From: Brachypodium distachyon
Lineage: Eukaryota > Streptophyta > Magnoliopsida > Poales > Poaceae
DNA: 64,000 nucleotides
Direction of reading: 5' to 3'
Assembly: GCF_000005505.3 (NCBI RefSeq)
Contig: NC_016132.3
Coordinates: forward strand, 868,001 to 932,000
The notes beneath the pieces are model-generated. The model saw nothing but the letters and a program-made list of their open reading frames with translations, was not told the DNA's origin and searched no databases. This document shows, in pieces, positions 34,509-44,915 of the stretch (positions within the stretch are counted from its first letter, which is position 1; every line of letters begins with the position of its first letter). The position numbers were made by a program, and so were the translations under genes.

Positions 34509-34516
34509 ATATAAGG
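34509..34516 (+). promoter_or_regulatory. viral TATA box (left arm)
   Basis: TATATAAG lies within GTGCCTATATAAGGAGGC. An AATAAA follows at 34,647-34,652, about 140 bases downstream, which fits the promoter-proximal poly(A) signal of pararetroviruses. It faces into the viral body. Confidence 0.7.
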
Positions 34517-35132
34517 AGGCTCTTTGCAGCATTGGAGGACACACAACCATCGAGCACAACACAAGCCTTCAGAGCAACAAGTAGTTTAGGGCAGTTAGCC
34601 AGAAAACTATCTGCTCTCTAGTAGTAGTAGTACCACTTCCCACTGTAATAAAGCCTGTGTAATCCAGGCATTTGTAACATAAGACTGGGAAGGTAGTAAA
34701 GTAACCCTTCGGGGGTTCCCGAAAGGAAAAACCGTATGTAAGCTATATTGTGAAATGAAGTAGTTTAGTTTTTTTCTCGGTCTTTTTAGCATGTTTATAC
34801 GGGTGGGTGCTTATGCTAGATATCCTATAGGAGAAACCTCTGCGTGGAGTTCTCTGTTAAGCCGTGTGTATGGCGTTGAAATGAACTAAAGACGCTTACG
34901 GAAATAAACTTAGCTACTCCTGAAGCAATATAGTAATAAATACGGTGAGTACTGAGTAGGATTATTACATCACTGCAAAAACCGTCGGTAGTTCCGTTGG
35001 CCTCACCAGCCTTAAAAGATCCTGCAAAAAGATAATCATAATATTAAAATATTTAATTTACCATATAACCTAATATTAGCCGAAATAATTTGAATATTAA
35101 CGTATCTAATATTTATTAATATTGCATATTTT

Positions 35133-35144
35133 TGGTATCAGAGC
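35133..35144 (+). other. initiator-tRNA primer-binding site (left arm)
   Basis: TGGTATCAGAGC is complementary to the 3' end of plant initiator tRNA-Met, the minus-strand primer of caulimovirids. It lies 13 bases before the proposed ATT start of ORF1. Confidence 0.85.
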
Positions 35145-35156
35145 GAGGTTGTAATC

Positions 35157-35642
35157 ATTGAAAGATTAAAGTATCTAGACTTAGAAGTTAGCGCAGGTAA
35201 AATTATACATACTAAAGAAAATATTGATATAAGGTGCAGAGTAAATCCCTCTGAAGAACATATTTGGCATTCTACTCATAGTCAGCTAAATACAGTTGTT
35301 CATTTAATATATAACTTCTTTATATCTTGGGAAAAAAGGCAAGATAATCTAGACAAAAAAATTGATAATATACTTAAAGAATACCAAAAACTTGCAGAAA
35401 AATACTATAGTTTGAATAATAAAATTGATATTGTTCTGCATAAGCTAGAAGAAGCCAAAACAAAACAAAGTATAGTTTGTAAGAATAACGATTACATTAA
35501 AGAAAAAGTGTTATCCATTGGAAAAAGCATAGGGCACTGTCTAAATAAAAATAAAGATTCTGTACCGAGCACTGAAACAAGACAAGATATAACTGTAATT
35601 AAAAGACTAGTACAAGAAGTAAAAACTTTGATCCTCCCGTAA
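35157..35642 (+). CDS. viral ORF1-like frame without ATG, 161 codons
   Basis: The frame is open from an ATT codon at 35,157 to a TAA at 35,642, with no ATG until 35,412. In rice tungro bacilliform virus the first ORF starts at AUU and is reached by ribosome shunting over the leader (established for that virus), so an ATT start here is a reasonable inference. The product is highly charged and probably partly coiled-coil in its second half. The first 68 codons are also present, inverted, in the right arm. The protein's exact role in tungrovirus is not well defined. The frame itself shows no break. Confidence 0.65.
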   Translation: MERLKYLDLEVSAGKIIHTKENIDIRCRVNPSEEHIWHSTHSQLNTVVHLIYNFFISWEKRQDNLDKKIDNILKEYQKLAEKYYSLNNKIDIVLHKLEEAKTKQSIVCKNNDYIKEKVLSIGKSIGHCLNKNKDSVPSTETRQDITVIKRLVQEVKTLILP

Positions 35643-35647
35643 TTTGT

Positions 35648-35932
35648 ATGACTGAATATAGCCAAGCATTAAAAAAAGTAGAAAAATATTTAACGCCGTC
35701 AATTGGCTTTTCTGACCACGATTCTCCAAAGGAAGACTCAAAAATAATAATAAGACAAAACAATACAATCCTGCAGTTATTAATTCAGATTTTAGATAAG
35801 CTAAATAGTGAACAAAGTAACAAAGATATTGTGTTAGCATCATCTGAAATAATTGCATCACCAAGGAATATTAATTCAGAAAAATGGACTTATCTAAAAG
35901 CCTCATTAGAAGAGACAGAAACCTCCAATTAA
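35648..35932 (+). CDS. viral ORF2-like frame, 94 aa
   Basis: A small ATG-initiated frame starts 6 bases after the ORF1 stop codon and overlaps the start of ORF3 by 49 bases. The position and size match the small second ORF of tungrovirus/badnavirus, whose product associates with nucleic acid and virions. It is Lys/Glu/Ser-rich. I see no internal break. Confidence 0.65.
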   Translation: MTEYSQALKKVEKYLTPSIGFSDHDSPKEDSKIIIRQNNTILQLLIQILDKLNSEQSNKDIVLASSEIIASPRNINSEKWTYLKASLEETETSN

Positions 35933-36933
35933 TAAGACAAGAATCAAAGCCGCTAACAATGATGCATAGGATGTCATGCAGCAAGGCTGATGATATCGAT
36001 AGTTTAGAAGAAGTTATAGACTTAGAAAAAGATCCAGAAAGGTATCAAAAAGATACATTGAGAAAAATAAAACCACAGCAGGTATACCACATGGGTTTGT
36101 TTGAAGGGAGAGGTGGATTATATAGAATTTCCAGAGAAGTAGAGTTAAGTGTGTTAACACATCCAGTAGAATTAAGAATTGTGAGTAAGAATATTAAAAA
36201 TGAACTCAAATATTGTGGGTATAAATATATTCATCAAGGTATGTATATCATAGGAGTCAAAGGAATGACAAGAAAGAAATTAGGAGCAAAGGTGTTAATA
36301 ACATTATTTGACAAAAGATGGGGATCAGTAGATAAAGCCTCATTAGGCTTTATGGAAGGAGATATGAATGAAAACAAATTAATAACCTATATAGCTCCAG
36401 ACTTAATGATGCATGTGAAGGAATTTATCGATAAGATGAGTCTTGGGTTCCAAACTAAAGGTTATGAAGAATTTAAAGGTACAAATCTATTAGTAAGTAT
36501 AGAGTTTATAGGAAGACTAACTAATAAAAGCAGTTCTAAATATAGAGTAAATGTAGACGATGTAATTGAAAGCATGCAATCAAAAGGTATAAAATTCATG
36601 AGTCCTCTTAAAATCAGTTCTGAAGAAAGAGCTGGAGAAGAGTGGAAAATAAGCGAGCTAATTGAAAAGAAGGAATTAAAGCAACCTAATAACTGCATAA
36701 GTTACCAAAACTGCGAAGGAACCAGCAGCATTAGATTCACAAATTATAAAACTGCAACCATAGATGATACCGAATCTTTTGCTTCTGAATCAGAGTTTAA
36801 TGAAAATCAAAATAGTGGCGTGACTGAATACATGGAAAAAGCAGATTTAGACGATGAAATAATTCATTACGAAGGAAAATTGAAACATATAGAATGGGAA
36901 TATAATAATTCTATGACAAAAGATTGGCTCTAA
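35884..36933 (+). pseudogene. viral ORF3, first segment (movement-protein region)
   Basis: A 349-codon frame with the position and composition of the movement-protein part of the caulimovirid ORF3 polyprotein. It ends at TAA 36,933. Coding continues in the next frame from about 36,932 to a stop at 37,108, then more small frame disruptions follow near 37,105-37,125 before the coat-protein frame. The polyprotein is therefore separated from its downstream part by indels. The exact domain limits cannot be set by eye. Confidence 0.65.
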
Positions 36934-37129
36934 GATAAGAGAAAAAGAATTGTTTTTCATTAGAGAGATTGCAAGACTAAAAAGATTAAGAAATGAGAAA
37001 AAGCCTGTCATTGGTAGTTCAATCAATCTAAATAAGAACATAACGATAGAAGAAAATAAGGTTGGTAGTAGTAAAGCAAATAATACAGACGAGAGCCATA
37101 AAAAATAAAGATGTAGGTGAAGAGGAGCA

Positions 37130-40100
37130 GTGGAAATAAATAATAAAATACTAACTGAAAGTTATGAAGAAGAAGAAGAATTAATAAAAGATATGCTTAA
37201 AGAAGATGAAGTTTTTGATGGATCTGAAGAAAATAGTGACTTTATAAACTCTCTAGATGATGTAGGAATACACAATTTAGAAAATGCAATGGAATCTATG
37301 AAAGTAGAAATGAATAACAAAAGAAGAAGGACATACGGTGATACTTCAGTAAAAAGAGAAGGAGAGAGAGAAAGACCAAGAAGAGCAGCCGGAACATGGC
37401 CTCCAGAAAAAGATGATTTCCAACCAACATACATCCCTGAACAATATAGATATATGGGTACTAAAAGAAGAGATTTTGAAAAACCAGTACAATTTCAAAA
37501 TTATAAGAATGAGGGTGCAATATTAAATCTAACAGCCCATGACCCAATAGACTGACCTAATATAATTAGCATATGGAAAGGTTTAATAGTTCAAAAATAT
37601 ATACAAAATCAGCATAGCATAGGCAATAAGGTGGAAGATATGATAACCTATCTTAAAACCTTTTTAGGAGAATCTGTAAAAGTTTTATGAGAACAATGGG
37701 TAGAAACATTTCCTAGTCAATATGAAGAATTAAAAGCAGCTGGAAGTAATCCCCATAACTTCGCTAATATTATATCACTTATAGTCATAGCAGAAGATCC
37801 AGATTTAGGAGATACCACATTGCAGAATGGGAAGTTGCGAGAAATAGAAAAATTAACGTTAACAAGTTGGAAAGGTATAAAAGAATTCTCTTAGCATTAT
37901 TTATATAATGCTACCACCGCTAAACAATGTTTTAATAAAGGGGTAGTAGAAAGATATTTTAACAAATTATCTGACCCTTTAGGATCTATAATATTTGAGG
38001 AATATAAGAGACAAACAGAGGGTTCGGTTTCAAATATATCTCAGGCCCTTAATTTTGTTTTTAAGCAACTAAGAAAGATATGTATGGATATACAAGCCCA
38101 AAGATCTATGAAAAAAGCAGACTACAATTTTTGCAATAATATTGTTCAAATACCATTAACATATGGAGAAAATAGGCATAAAAATAAAAAATATTACAAA
38201 CCCCAGAGGAGAGATAATAGGAACTTTAGGACAAAGAAAAGATATTTTCTAAGAAGATCTGATAATAGAGCTCCTTATCTACATAAGAGAAATGTAAGAA
38301 GATATGATCCTAGAAAAACTTATGATAAAACATGTGGGTGTTTTATATGTAATTCACCAGATCACCTAAGTAAAACTTGTCCTAATAAAGATCAGAAAAG
38401 GTACTCTAGTAAATATGAAGAGCAAGAAAGAGTGTTAATTATAGATAGTGTTAATGAAAATATCCTAGTATGCGATGAAGAAATAAAAGATGATGAGTCG
38501 ATATACTCTATCATAGAAACAGATGAAGTAGAAAATGATACTTTAGAAGAAGAATCAAGTGAAGATGAAATAGATCTAATAGATGATTTAGCTGGTTTAA
38601 AAATTGAAATGATGAATCAAGTAGATTGTGAACACGATTGGATTAGAGGTAAAGGAGATTATAATATAAAATGTGTGTTTTGTATATACTATCCAAGCCA
38701 AGAAAATAGGTCTACATGTAGTTTATGCTTAAGACAAGCTTGTGCCTCTTGTTTAAAGGCTAGAAATCAAGCCCGGAGACAAGAAATAGTTTGTGAACCA
38801 GAAGACCAAATCCTATTTAGTAGAGTTAGAAATTTAGAGAATAGAATAAATAAACTAGAAGCAGATCTAGAAGAGGTAAAATATAATTTAGAAAATAGTA
38901 GTGGTAATCAATATCAAGAGGATAATATGGTCAAAAATACTGAATTAAAGGATCAAATGGTGACAGTAAAAGAAAGGAAAGGAGACAGGCTTATCCAACT
39001 AAAGGACGCCATTACTAATTTTGGAAACGAATATATAGTACGTTTACCATTTAAGGAGGTTCTGGGAATAAGAATCCCAGTCAAAATAGTATTAAAACCA
39101 AATATTTCCTATAAAATATTAGCACTAATAGACACGGGGTGCACAAAGATCATCATTCATGACAAGTATTTTGCGAGATGCTCTGAAATAGTTAAAACTA
39201 TAGACAACGATAAAGCTGAAGTCTCCACAGACATGTCAGGAATACAAAAGATTCACAATATTGAATCTTACATAAATGGAACAAAATATATTATAGATGA
39301 AATTACAATTAGAGATTTGTCAGTAATAAAGGATGACATGATACTGGGTTTAAGATTTTTACAACAATCCTTACAAACCACTATTATACATGAAGAAGGA
39401 GTTACATTCATCCCATATCAAGATAACGTTCCATACATATCTAAGATTATAAGACAGAGAAAATCCATACAAAATGCAGAAATATCTAATATAGATGAAG
39501 AATATAGTGCCGAGGAAGACTCTCTTGAAATCTGCAAAGAAGAAGAGCTTAGTAATGCCATAGAAGAATACCATATAGAAAATACATGTACCGAATGTAT
39601 AGGTTTACAATCATTCTCACCAAATTGGTATAGAGATATAAAAACCAAGAAAGATATAGACAACATAGTGCAAAAATTAGAAGACATACAAATCATTGGA
39701 GAAAGACCGATGAAACATTGGGATAAGAACTCCATAGTTTGCAAGATAAATATTATCAACCCTGATTACATAATCAAGTCAGGACCAATAGAAGCTACTC
39801 CTAAGGATATAGAAGAATTCAAAATGCATATTGAAGAGTTATTGAAATTAAAAGCCATCAGGGAAAGCAGAAGCCCTCATAGGTCAGTTGCCTTTATAGT
39901 TAGGAATCACGCTGAGGAAGTCAGGGGAAAATCTAGAATGGTTATTAATTACAAGAGACTTAATGATAATACAATAGACGATGCATTCAATATACCCAAT
40001 AAGCAAGAATGGATTAATAGAATACAAGGAAGCAAATATTTTTCTAAGTTTGATCTAAAGGCCGGGTTTTGACAAGTAAAAATGGCAAAGGAATCTATTC

Positions 40101-41074
40101 CTTGGACAGCATTTACATGCCCTCAAGGTCATTATGAATGGCTGGTAATGCCCTTAGGATTAAAAAATGCGCCTGCATTATTTCAAAGGAAGATGCAAAA
40201 TATAGTTAATGAGAATCAAGCATTTATATTAGTATATGTAGATGATTTATTGGTTTTCTCAAAATCATACAAGGAGCATATTGCTCACCTTGAAGTCTTC
40301 TTTAGAAAGGTAGAACAAAACGGCCTAATCCTATCTAAAAAGAAAATGAAGATTTGTAAAGAGAAAATAAATTTTCTCGGGCACGAGATAGAAGAAGGAA
40401 AAATACATCTGCAAGAGCATATTGCTAAGAAAATTTTACAATTTCCTGATTCTATGAATGACAAAAAGGTCTTACAACAATTCTTAGGAATTGTAAATTA
40501 TGCGAGAAATTATATAGATAATCTAGCAAAACTAGCTGGACCATTATATGCTAAATTAAGAAAGAATGGGCAAAGGTATTTTAATTCTGAAGACATAAAG
40601 TTAGTCAAGGCCACAAAAGAAAAGGTCAAAAATTTGAAACCCTTAGAATTGCCATTAGAAGATTATTACTTTATAATCGAAACCGATGCATCTAAAGTAG
40701 GTTGGGGTTCTATATTAAAGCAAAAACCTAATAAGTACTCTCCAAAGGCAGAAGAAAAGATATGTAGGTATGCCTCAGGAAGTTGTAAATTAAAAACAGT
40801 AAATAATATTGATAGAGAAATCCTCGCGGTAGTCCATGCAATAAACGCGTTTAGGCTATACTTGGGATTTAAAGAATTTACAGTACGCACTGATTGTGAA
40901 GCAATATGTAGATACTATAATCAAATCAATAGTAAGAAAAGTTCTACTAGAAGATGGGTTTTATTTGAAGATATCATAACTGGAAATGGATATAAAGTTG
41001 TTTTTAAGCATATTAAGGGAAAAGATAATTGTTTACCTGACATATTCTCCCGTTCATCAATCTTGCAGGAATGA
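37130..41074 (+). pseudogene. viral ORF3, coat protein-protease-RT-RNase H region, interrupted
   Basis: One reading frame spans the whole interval but contains stop codons at 37,553 (TGA), 37,688 (TGA), 37,892 (TAG) and 40,070 (TGA). Recognisable parts in order: an acidic and basic coat region; a CX2CX4HX4C zinc knuckle (38,339-38,380); a second cysteine-rich motif near 38,670-38,750, as in badna/tungroviruses; an aspartic-protease D-T-G (39,131-39,139); the reverse transcriptase with Y-V-D-D (40,235-40,246); and RNase H acidic motifs (from about 40,676). The stop at 40,070 falls inside the RT core, so RT is not translatable in one piece. There is no integrase. The order is diagnostic for Caulimoviridae and against Ty3 elements. 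Confidence 0.85.
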
Positions 41075-41397
41075 AGCGTGGGTTGCTTCCCAATGGGGTG
41101 GAAGTATTTACCTTTGGAAATGAAAACACTCTGAAAATATTTCCCCCGAATACATTTAAATTTAAACCTAAGGGACATATTGCCCTCGATGAAATTCAAG
41201 AATGCATACTTGACAATTTCTGGTTCCAATATAATAATAAAAGAGAAGAAAAAGGCTATATGCTATCAATTCTGAATAGTCTAGCCAAATATTTCAATAT
41301 GATGAACAAGAAGTTACCATATCAGCAAATATTGCAGTGCAAGAATATAAGCCATTATATGTACTATTTGATGGAATCAAACCTGGAATATATATGA
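41071..41397 (+). pseudogene. viral ORF after RNase H, broken
   Basis: A 108-codon ATG frame overlaps the end of ORF3 by 4 bases, the usual position of the last tungrovirus ORF. Coding-like sequence continues in a neighbouring frame (about 41,323-41,590). There a stretch resembles the caulimovirus viroplasmin/RNase H1 N-terminal fold (Y..FDG..PGIY..F), interrupted by a TGA at 41,456. The frame then runs into the scrambled junction at 41,555-41,624. So this ORF has a frame change, a stop and a missing end. Confidence 0.5.
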
Positions 41398-41554
41398 CCT
41401 TTGAAGAAATAATAAAAGAAAAGTTAGACGCAAGGAAAGGGAAAGAGGACATAACATGAAAGAAATATGTTGATGTCAATGAAGAATCTCCTAAATATCA
41501 AACATACAAAAACTGCCTAATAAAAGGAGTGGATCCTTTAGATTCTGAATCTAT

Positions 41555-41623
41555 ATTAAGTCTGGAGCTATATAATCTAGACATTTTTTGTCTAGTATAT
41601 AGCTCCAGACTTAATGATGCCTA
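41555..41623. other. scrambled viral junction with short copied filler
   Basis: Between the viral body and the inverted arm lies a patch of short copies. Positions 41,596-41,620 are identical to 36,388-36,412 (25 bases, inside ORF3). Positions 41,555-41,574 are the reverse complement of 36,388-36,407. The phrase TTTTTTGTCTAG occurs twice, at 41,584 and 41,624. The pattern fits repair of a break with templated insertions. Confidence 0.8.
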
Positions 41624-41839
41624 TTTTTTGTCTAGATTATCTTGCCTTTTTCCCCAAGATATAAAGAAATTATATATTAAATCAACAACTGTATTTAGCT
41701 GACTATAAGTAGAATGCCAAATATGCTCTTCAGAGGGATTTACTCTGCACCTTATATCAATATTTTCTTTAGTATGTATAACTTTACCTGCGCTAACTTC
41801 TAAGTCTAGATACTTTAATCTTTCAATGATTACAACCTC

Positions 41840-41851
41840 GCTCTGATACCA
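41840..41851 (-). other. initiator-tRNA primer-binding site (right arm)
   Basis: GCTCTGATACCA on the plus strand is the reverse complement of TGGTATCAGAGC, matching the site at 35,133. Confidence 0.85.
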
Positions 41852-42571
41852 CAAATATGCAATATTAATAAATATTAGATACGTTAATATTCAAATTATT
41901 TCGGCTAATATTAGGTTATATGGTAAATTAAATATTTTAATATTATGATTATCTTTTTGCAGGATCTTTTAAGGCTGGTGAGGCCAACGGAACTATCGAC
42001 GGTTTTTGCAGTGATGTAATAATCATATTCAGTACTCACCGTATTTATTACTATATTGTTTCAGGAGTAGCTAAGTTTATTTCCCTAAGCGTCTTTAGTC
42101 AGGTTTATATGGGTGATTTCTTATCGTCTTCCCAGGCAGCTCCACCCGAAGGGAACACTTCTCTACGGTTAGAAGGTTCTCATTTCAACGCCATACACAC
42201 GGCTTAACAGAGAACTACACGCAGAGGTTTCTCCTATAGGATATCTAGCATAAGCACCCACCCGTATAAACATGCTAAAAGGACCGAGGGGAAAACTAAA
42301 CTACTTCATTTCACAATATAGCTTACATACGGTTTTTCCTTTCGGGAACCCCCGAAGGGTTCACACAAAGATAAAGAAATTACCTTACTACCTTCCCAGT
42401 CTTATGTTACAAATGCCTGAATTACACAGGCTTTATTACAGTGGGAAGTGGTACTACTACTACTACAAGAGAGCAGATAGTTTTCTGGCTAACTGCCCTA
42501 AACTACTTGCTGCTCTGAAGGCTTGTGTTGTGCTCGATGGTTGTGTGTCCTCCAATGCTGCAAAGAGCCTC

Positions 42572-42579
42572 CTTATATA
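42572..42579 (-). promoter_or_regulatory. viral TATA box (right arm)
   Basis: CTTATATA on the plus strand is TATATAAG on the minus strand, in the same context as 34,509. The matching poly(A) signal is TTTATT at 42,432-42,437. It faces the left-arm promoter across the viral body. Confidence 0.7.
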
Positions 42580-43007
42580 GGCACCATGGCTGGCTCAAAT
42601 AGTGCTCCCATGCATTATTTACCTCACCTTTCTCCATGTCCATGATGCACCTCCTTTATAGGTCCTAGGCTTCTTTTATAGCCTTTGGATGCATGCATGC
42701 ATGGTGATAAGGGGTCTTTTGGCTGCCAGTTCTCTTTGGTTGCATACGAACGTGGCTTCCTTCATCTTGGGAGAAGTCTTGCGCTTTAATGATAGTGTCT
42801 TCGACACACTGCAGCCTTATTGTCTGCTTCCTTGACTATTCTTCGTCTGCACACCATAAATCATAGGATCCCATGCATTTTTGATTTTGTATGCTGATGA
42901 TGGGTCTTATATGCCTAATACATGCTAACGATGGCTCTTAAGATTTAATATTTTTCATTATTTTTAATTATTATTTACCTTTTTTTATTTTATTTCACAC
43001 ACACACA

Positions 43008-44462
43008 CTAGCTGAAATGTCCGTGCGTTGCAACGGAACAACAAAATAAATGATACATTCAAAAACATGCATCAAAACCTCTCTTTGCTCTTCTTTAGCG
43101 ATCACCAAATATCCCGTTAAAAAAGGTTTCTTCTGAAGATTTGTGTCTATATACTCTAGTCTCTCAAAATAGAAGAATACACTTCCTTCTGAAAATTATA
43201 TAACATCACCCGGTCAAAAAAGTTTTGTGACAGAATCACTTAATTTTTTCAGTTCTCTCCACTATCTCACTTCACCCGTTAAACACAAAGAGTTAGAAGG
43301 GGCAACAAATTTATGTTTTGGCAGCTGAATGTTCGTTTATGAGTATAGATATTTGATTATTTTGTTGTGTTGCTTATTCTGATTTTGCTGGTTTTCTGAA
43401 GGAGCTTATCAATATTATATTAAATCAAGCCTAATTAATAAACTGGCAGTGCATGTGTAAATTTTTTCCAATTATTTGCTCGAGTTGTTCGACGCATCTG
43501 GCTTGTGGGCAGTTCCGATGACTTGACGTCGTTGGCCTCTCGGCTATCCGTCTGCTCGTAGTCCTGTCTCTGCAGGGTGGGTAGAGTCCGCCTTATATGG
43601 CCAGCAAGTATTAAATGTGGTAACTTACCCGCAGATATCCGACTCAAAGAGGTAGGATATGGGTTGACGTTTACGCCCATGGTATACCCGATGGCTCGTC
43701 CGATTAGTCATGGGTAGAGTATGGGTATAGGTTTATATCCATGTATATCCGATGGGTCGCCCATTTAATATTTAATTAAATACATATTATTTTATTATAT
43801 AATATGTGGACTCTTTGATGCAATCAGGATTAAGGGATGAACCCTGCTGTAAAAATAAAAATAAAAACCAAGTGCAAATTGGCCCAGTAGCCCATGACTC
43901 GATGACCCATCAATTTGGTATGTTTGGCCATCTCTCTCGCTCAGTCAGGCTCACAGAAGAAAAGCATCGAGGTGCATTCTCCCATCTCCCATTCTACACT
44001 TGGCCATCATCTCTCGTTCTCTCTCTACTATGCCCTAGGCGCCGCCATCATTCTCTCTCGCAGTCTGTCTCATTAGCTTTTTCTAACAATTCGCCATCTC
44101 CTCGTGTAATTTAGCCCTAAGAGGAGACGGTCGTGGCAGGGAAACGGAAGAGGGGACCAGCCGTCGCCGCACCTGGGAGACAGAGGAGACGCCCGTGGCT
44201 TTGATTCCTTGCCCGATGAGTGCCCGATCGGGTCTCATCTTCCGACCCCCGTAGTGTTTCGGCGGAGCGATATTTTTCTCGTCAGATTCGGAGTTGTTGC
44301 CCGACTCTTGTAACGATCCCGTTGGCGATGGATTCCCTCGCGGACTTCCAGTCCAAGTAACGGGCCTAATATACATGCAATTTTGGGGGGTGCATAATTT
44401 TTTTGAAAAGTTTGACAGAAGACGGTGAAGAGAACGGTCCGTATTTTTTAGATAGATATAGA
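43008..44462 (-). mobile_element. non-autonomous Helitron, copy B, complete
   Basis: Read on the minus strand, the 1,455-bp element begins with TCTATATCTATCTAAAAAAT at 44,462 and ends with CTAG at 43,008-43,011. Its flanking bases are A before and T after, the Helitron target signature. A hairpin (TCCGT..ACGGA, 43,020-43,037) sits 8 bases inside the CTAG end. Copy A at 23,236 is homologous. There is no Rep/helicase frame. It lies 216 bases beyond the viral right arm. Confidence 0.75.
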
Positions 44463-44915
44463 TAGGGCACAGCACCTCTCGACGTTTCAGGGTTGGCAAC
44501 TTTTCGAGTAGGTATTATATTCTTGCTGGACTGGACCGGGACGAAATGAATAATATCGAATGACATCCATGCAACACTTGCTTTGCTTGTAGATGGCGGT
44601 TAGTTTGATAATGCTGTAGCAGGAGCAAGCTGCAGGCCAGCTAGCTAGCGAAGAACTGATGGTCACGGACACAATGGAATCACCCTGACTCTCTAATCTT
44701 CCCATCTTTTAAAGCCGAGCTGTCTCAATATAATCCTGGTTGTAGCCAGTATTTTCCCGGTAACGGTCCACAAAATTAAGAGACGACTAAATAACACGTA
44801 TAAAGTCAAATCTGTACCGACGATCAATCATCTTGTTTGATCACATCTGTATACATGTAGTAAAGTAAAGTATACATGGTTTCCTTCAATTTGAGATCTT
44901 AATTTAACCTCTTCC
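44463..44915. other. 3' flank of the second GT61 gene
   Basis: There is no gene in this short stretch. Its right part, adjoining the stop codon at 44,916, probably includes the 3' untranslated region of the minus-strand GT61 gene. Confidence 0.5.

Larger units (their letters stand above)
34292..35360 (+). repeat. viral inverted arm, left
   Basis: This arm is the reverse complement of 41,624-42,791 apart from indels and substitutions. It contains the viral promoter, leader, tRNA site and the first part of ORF1. Compared with the right arm it lacks about 95 bases after GGCGTTGAAATGA (near 34,884), and a shorter segment differs near 34,700. Confidence 0.9.
34292..42791 (+). mobile_element. endogenous caulimovirid (tungrovirus-like), rearranged and broken
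   Basis: This is one viral genome copy embedded in plant DNA. In order it has a promoter with TATATAAG, a leader, an initiator-tRNA site (TGGTATCAGAGC), an ATG-less ORF1, ORF2, and a long ORF3 with movement, Cys-rich coat, protease, RT and RNase H regions, then a further ORF. That is the layout of rice tungro bacilliform virus and its endogenous rice relatives. About 1.1 kb of the 5' region is repeated in inverted orientation at the right end (41,624-42,791). There is no integrase and no long terminal direct repeat, so it is not an LTR retrotransposon. The coding part is AT-rich, unlike the host exons. ORF3 is interrupted by frame changes and several stop codons, so this copy is not expected to encode a functional virus. 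Confidence 0.88.
41624..42791 (-). repeat. viral inverted arm, right
   Basis: This is the reverse complement of the left arm (34,292-35,360). It includes the start of ORF1, the tRNA site, the leader and the promoter, all pointing left into the viral body. It has about 95 bases near 42,099-42,194 that the left arm lacks. Confidence 0.9.

Noticed and set aside
34292..42791. LTR retrotransposon (Ty3 type) instead of a virus
   Set aside because: There is no integrase, no direct terminal repeats, a CX2CX4HX4C plus second Cys motif, small ORFs before the polyprotein, and a single promoter/leader; the end repeats are inverted.
34292..42791. An intact, potentially active virus
   Set aside because: ORF3 is split by frame changes and four or more stop codons, including one within the RT core, and the last ORF runs into a scrambled joint.
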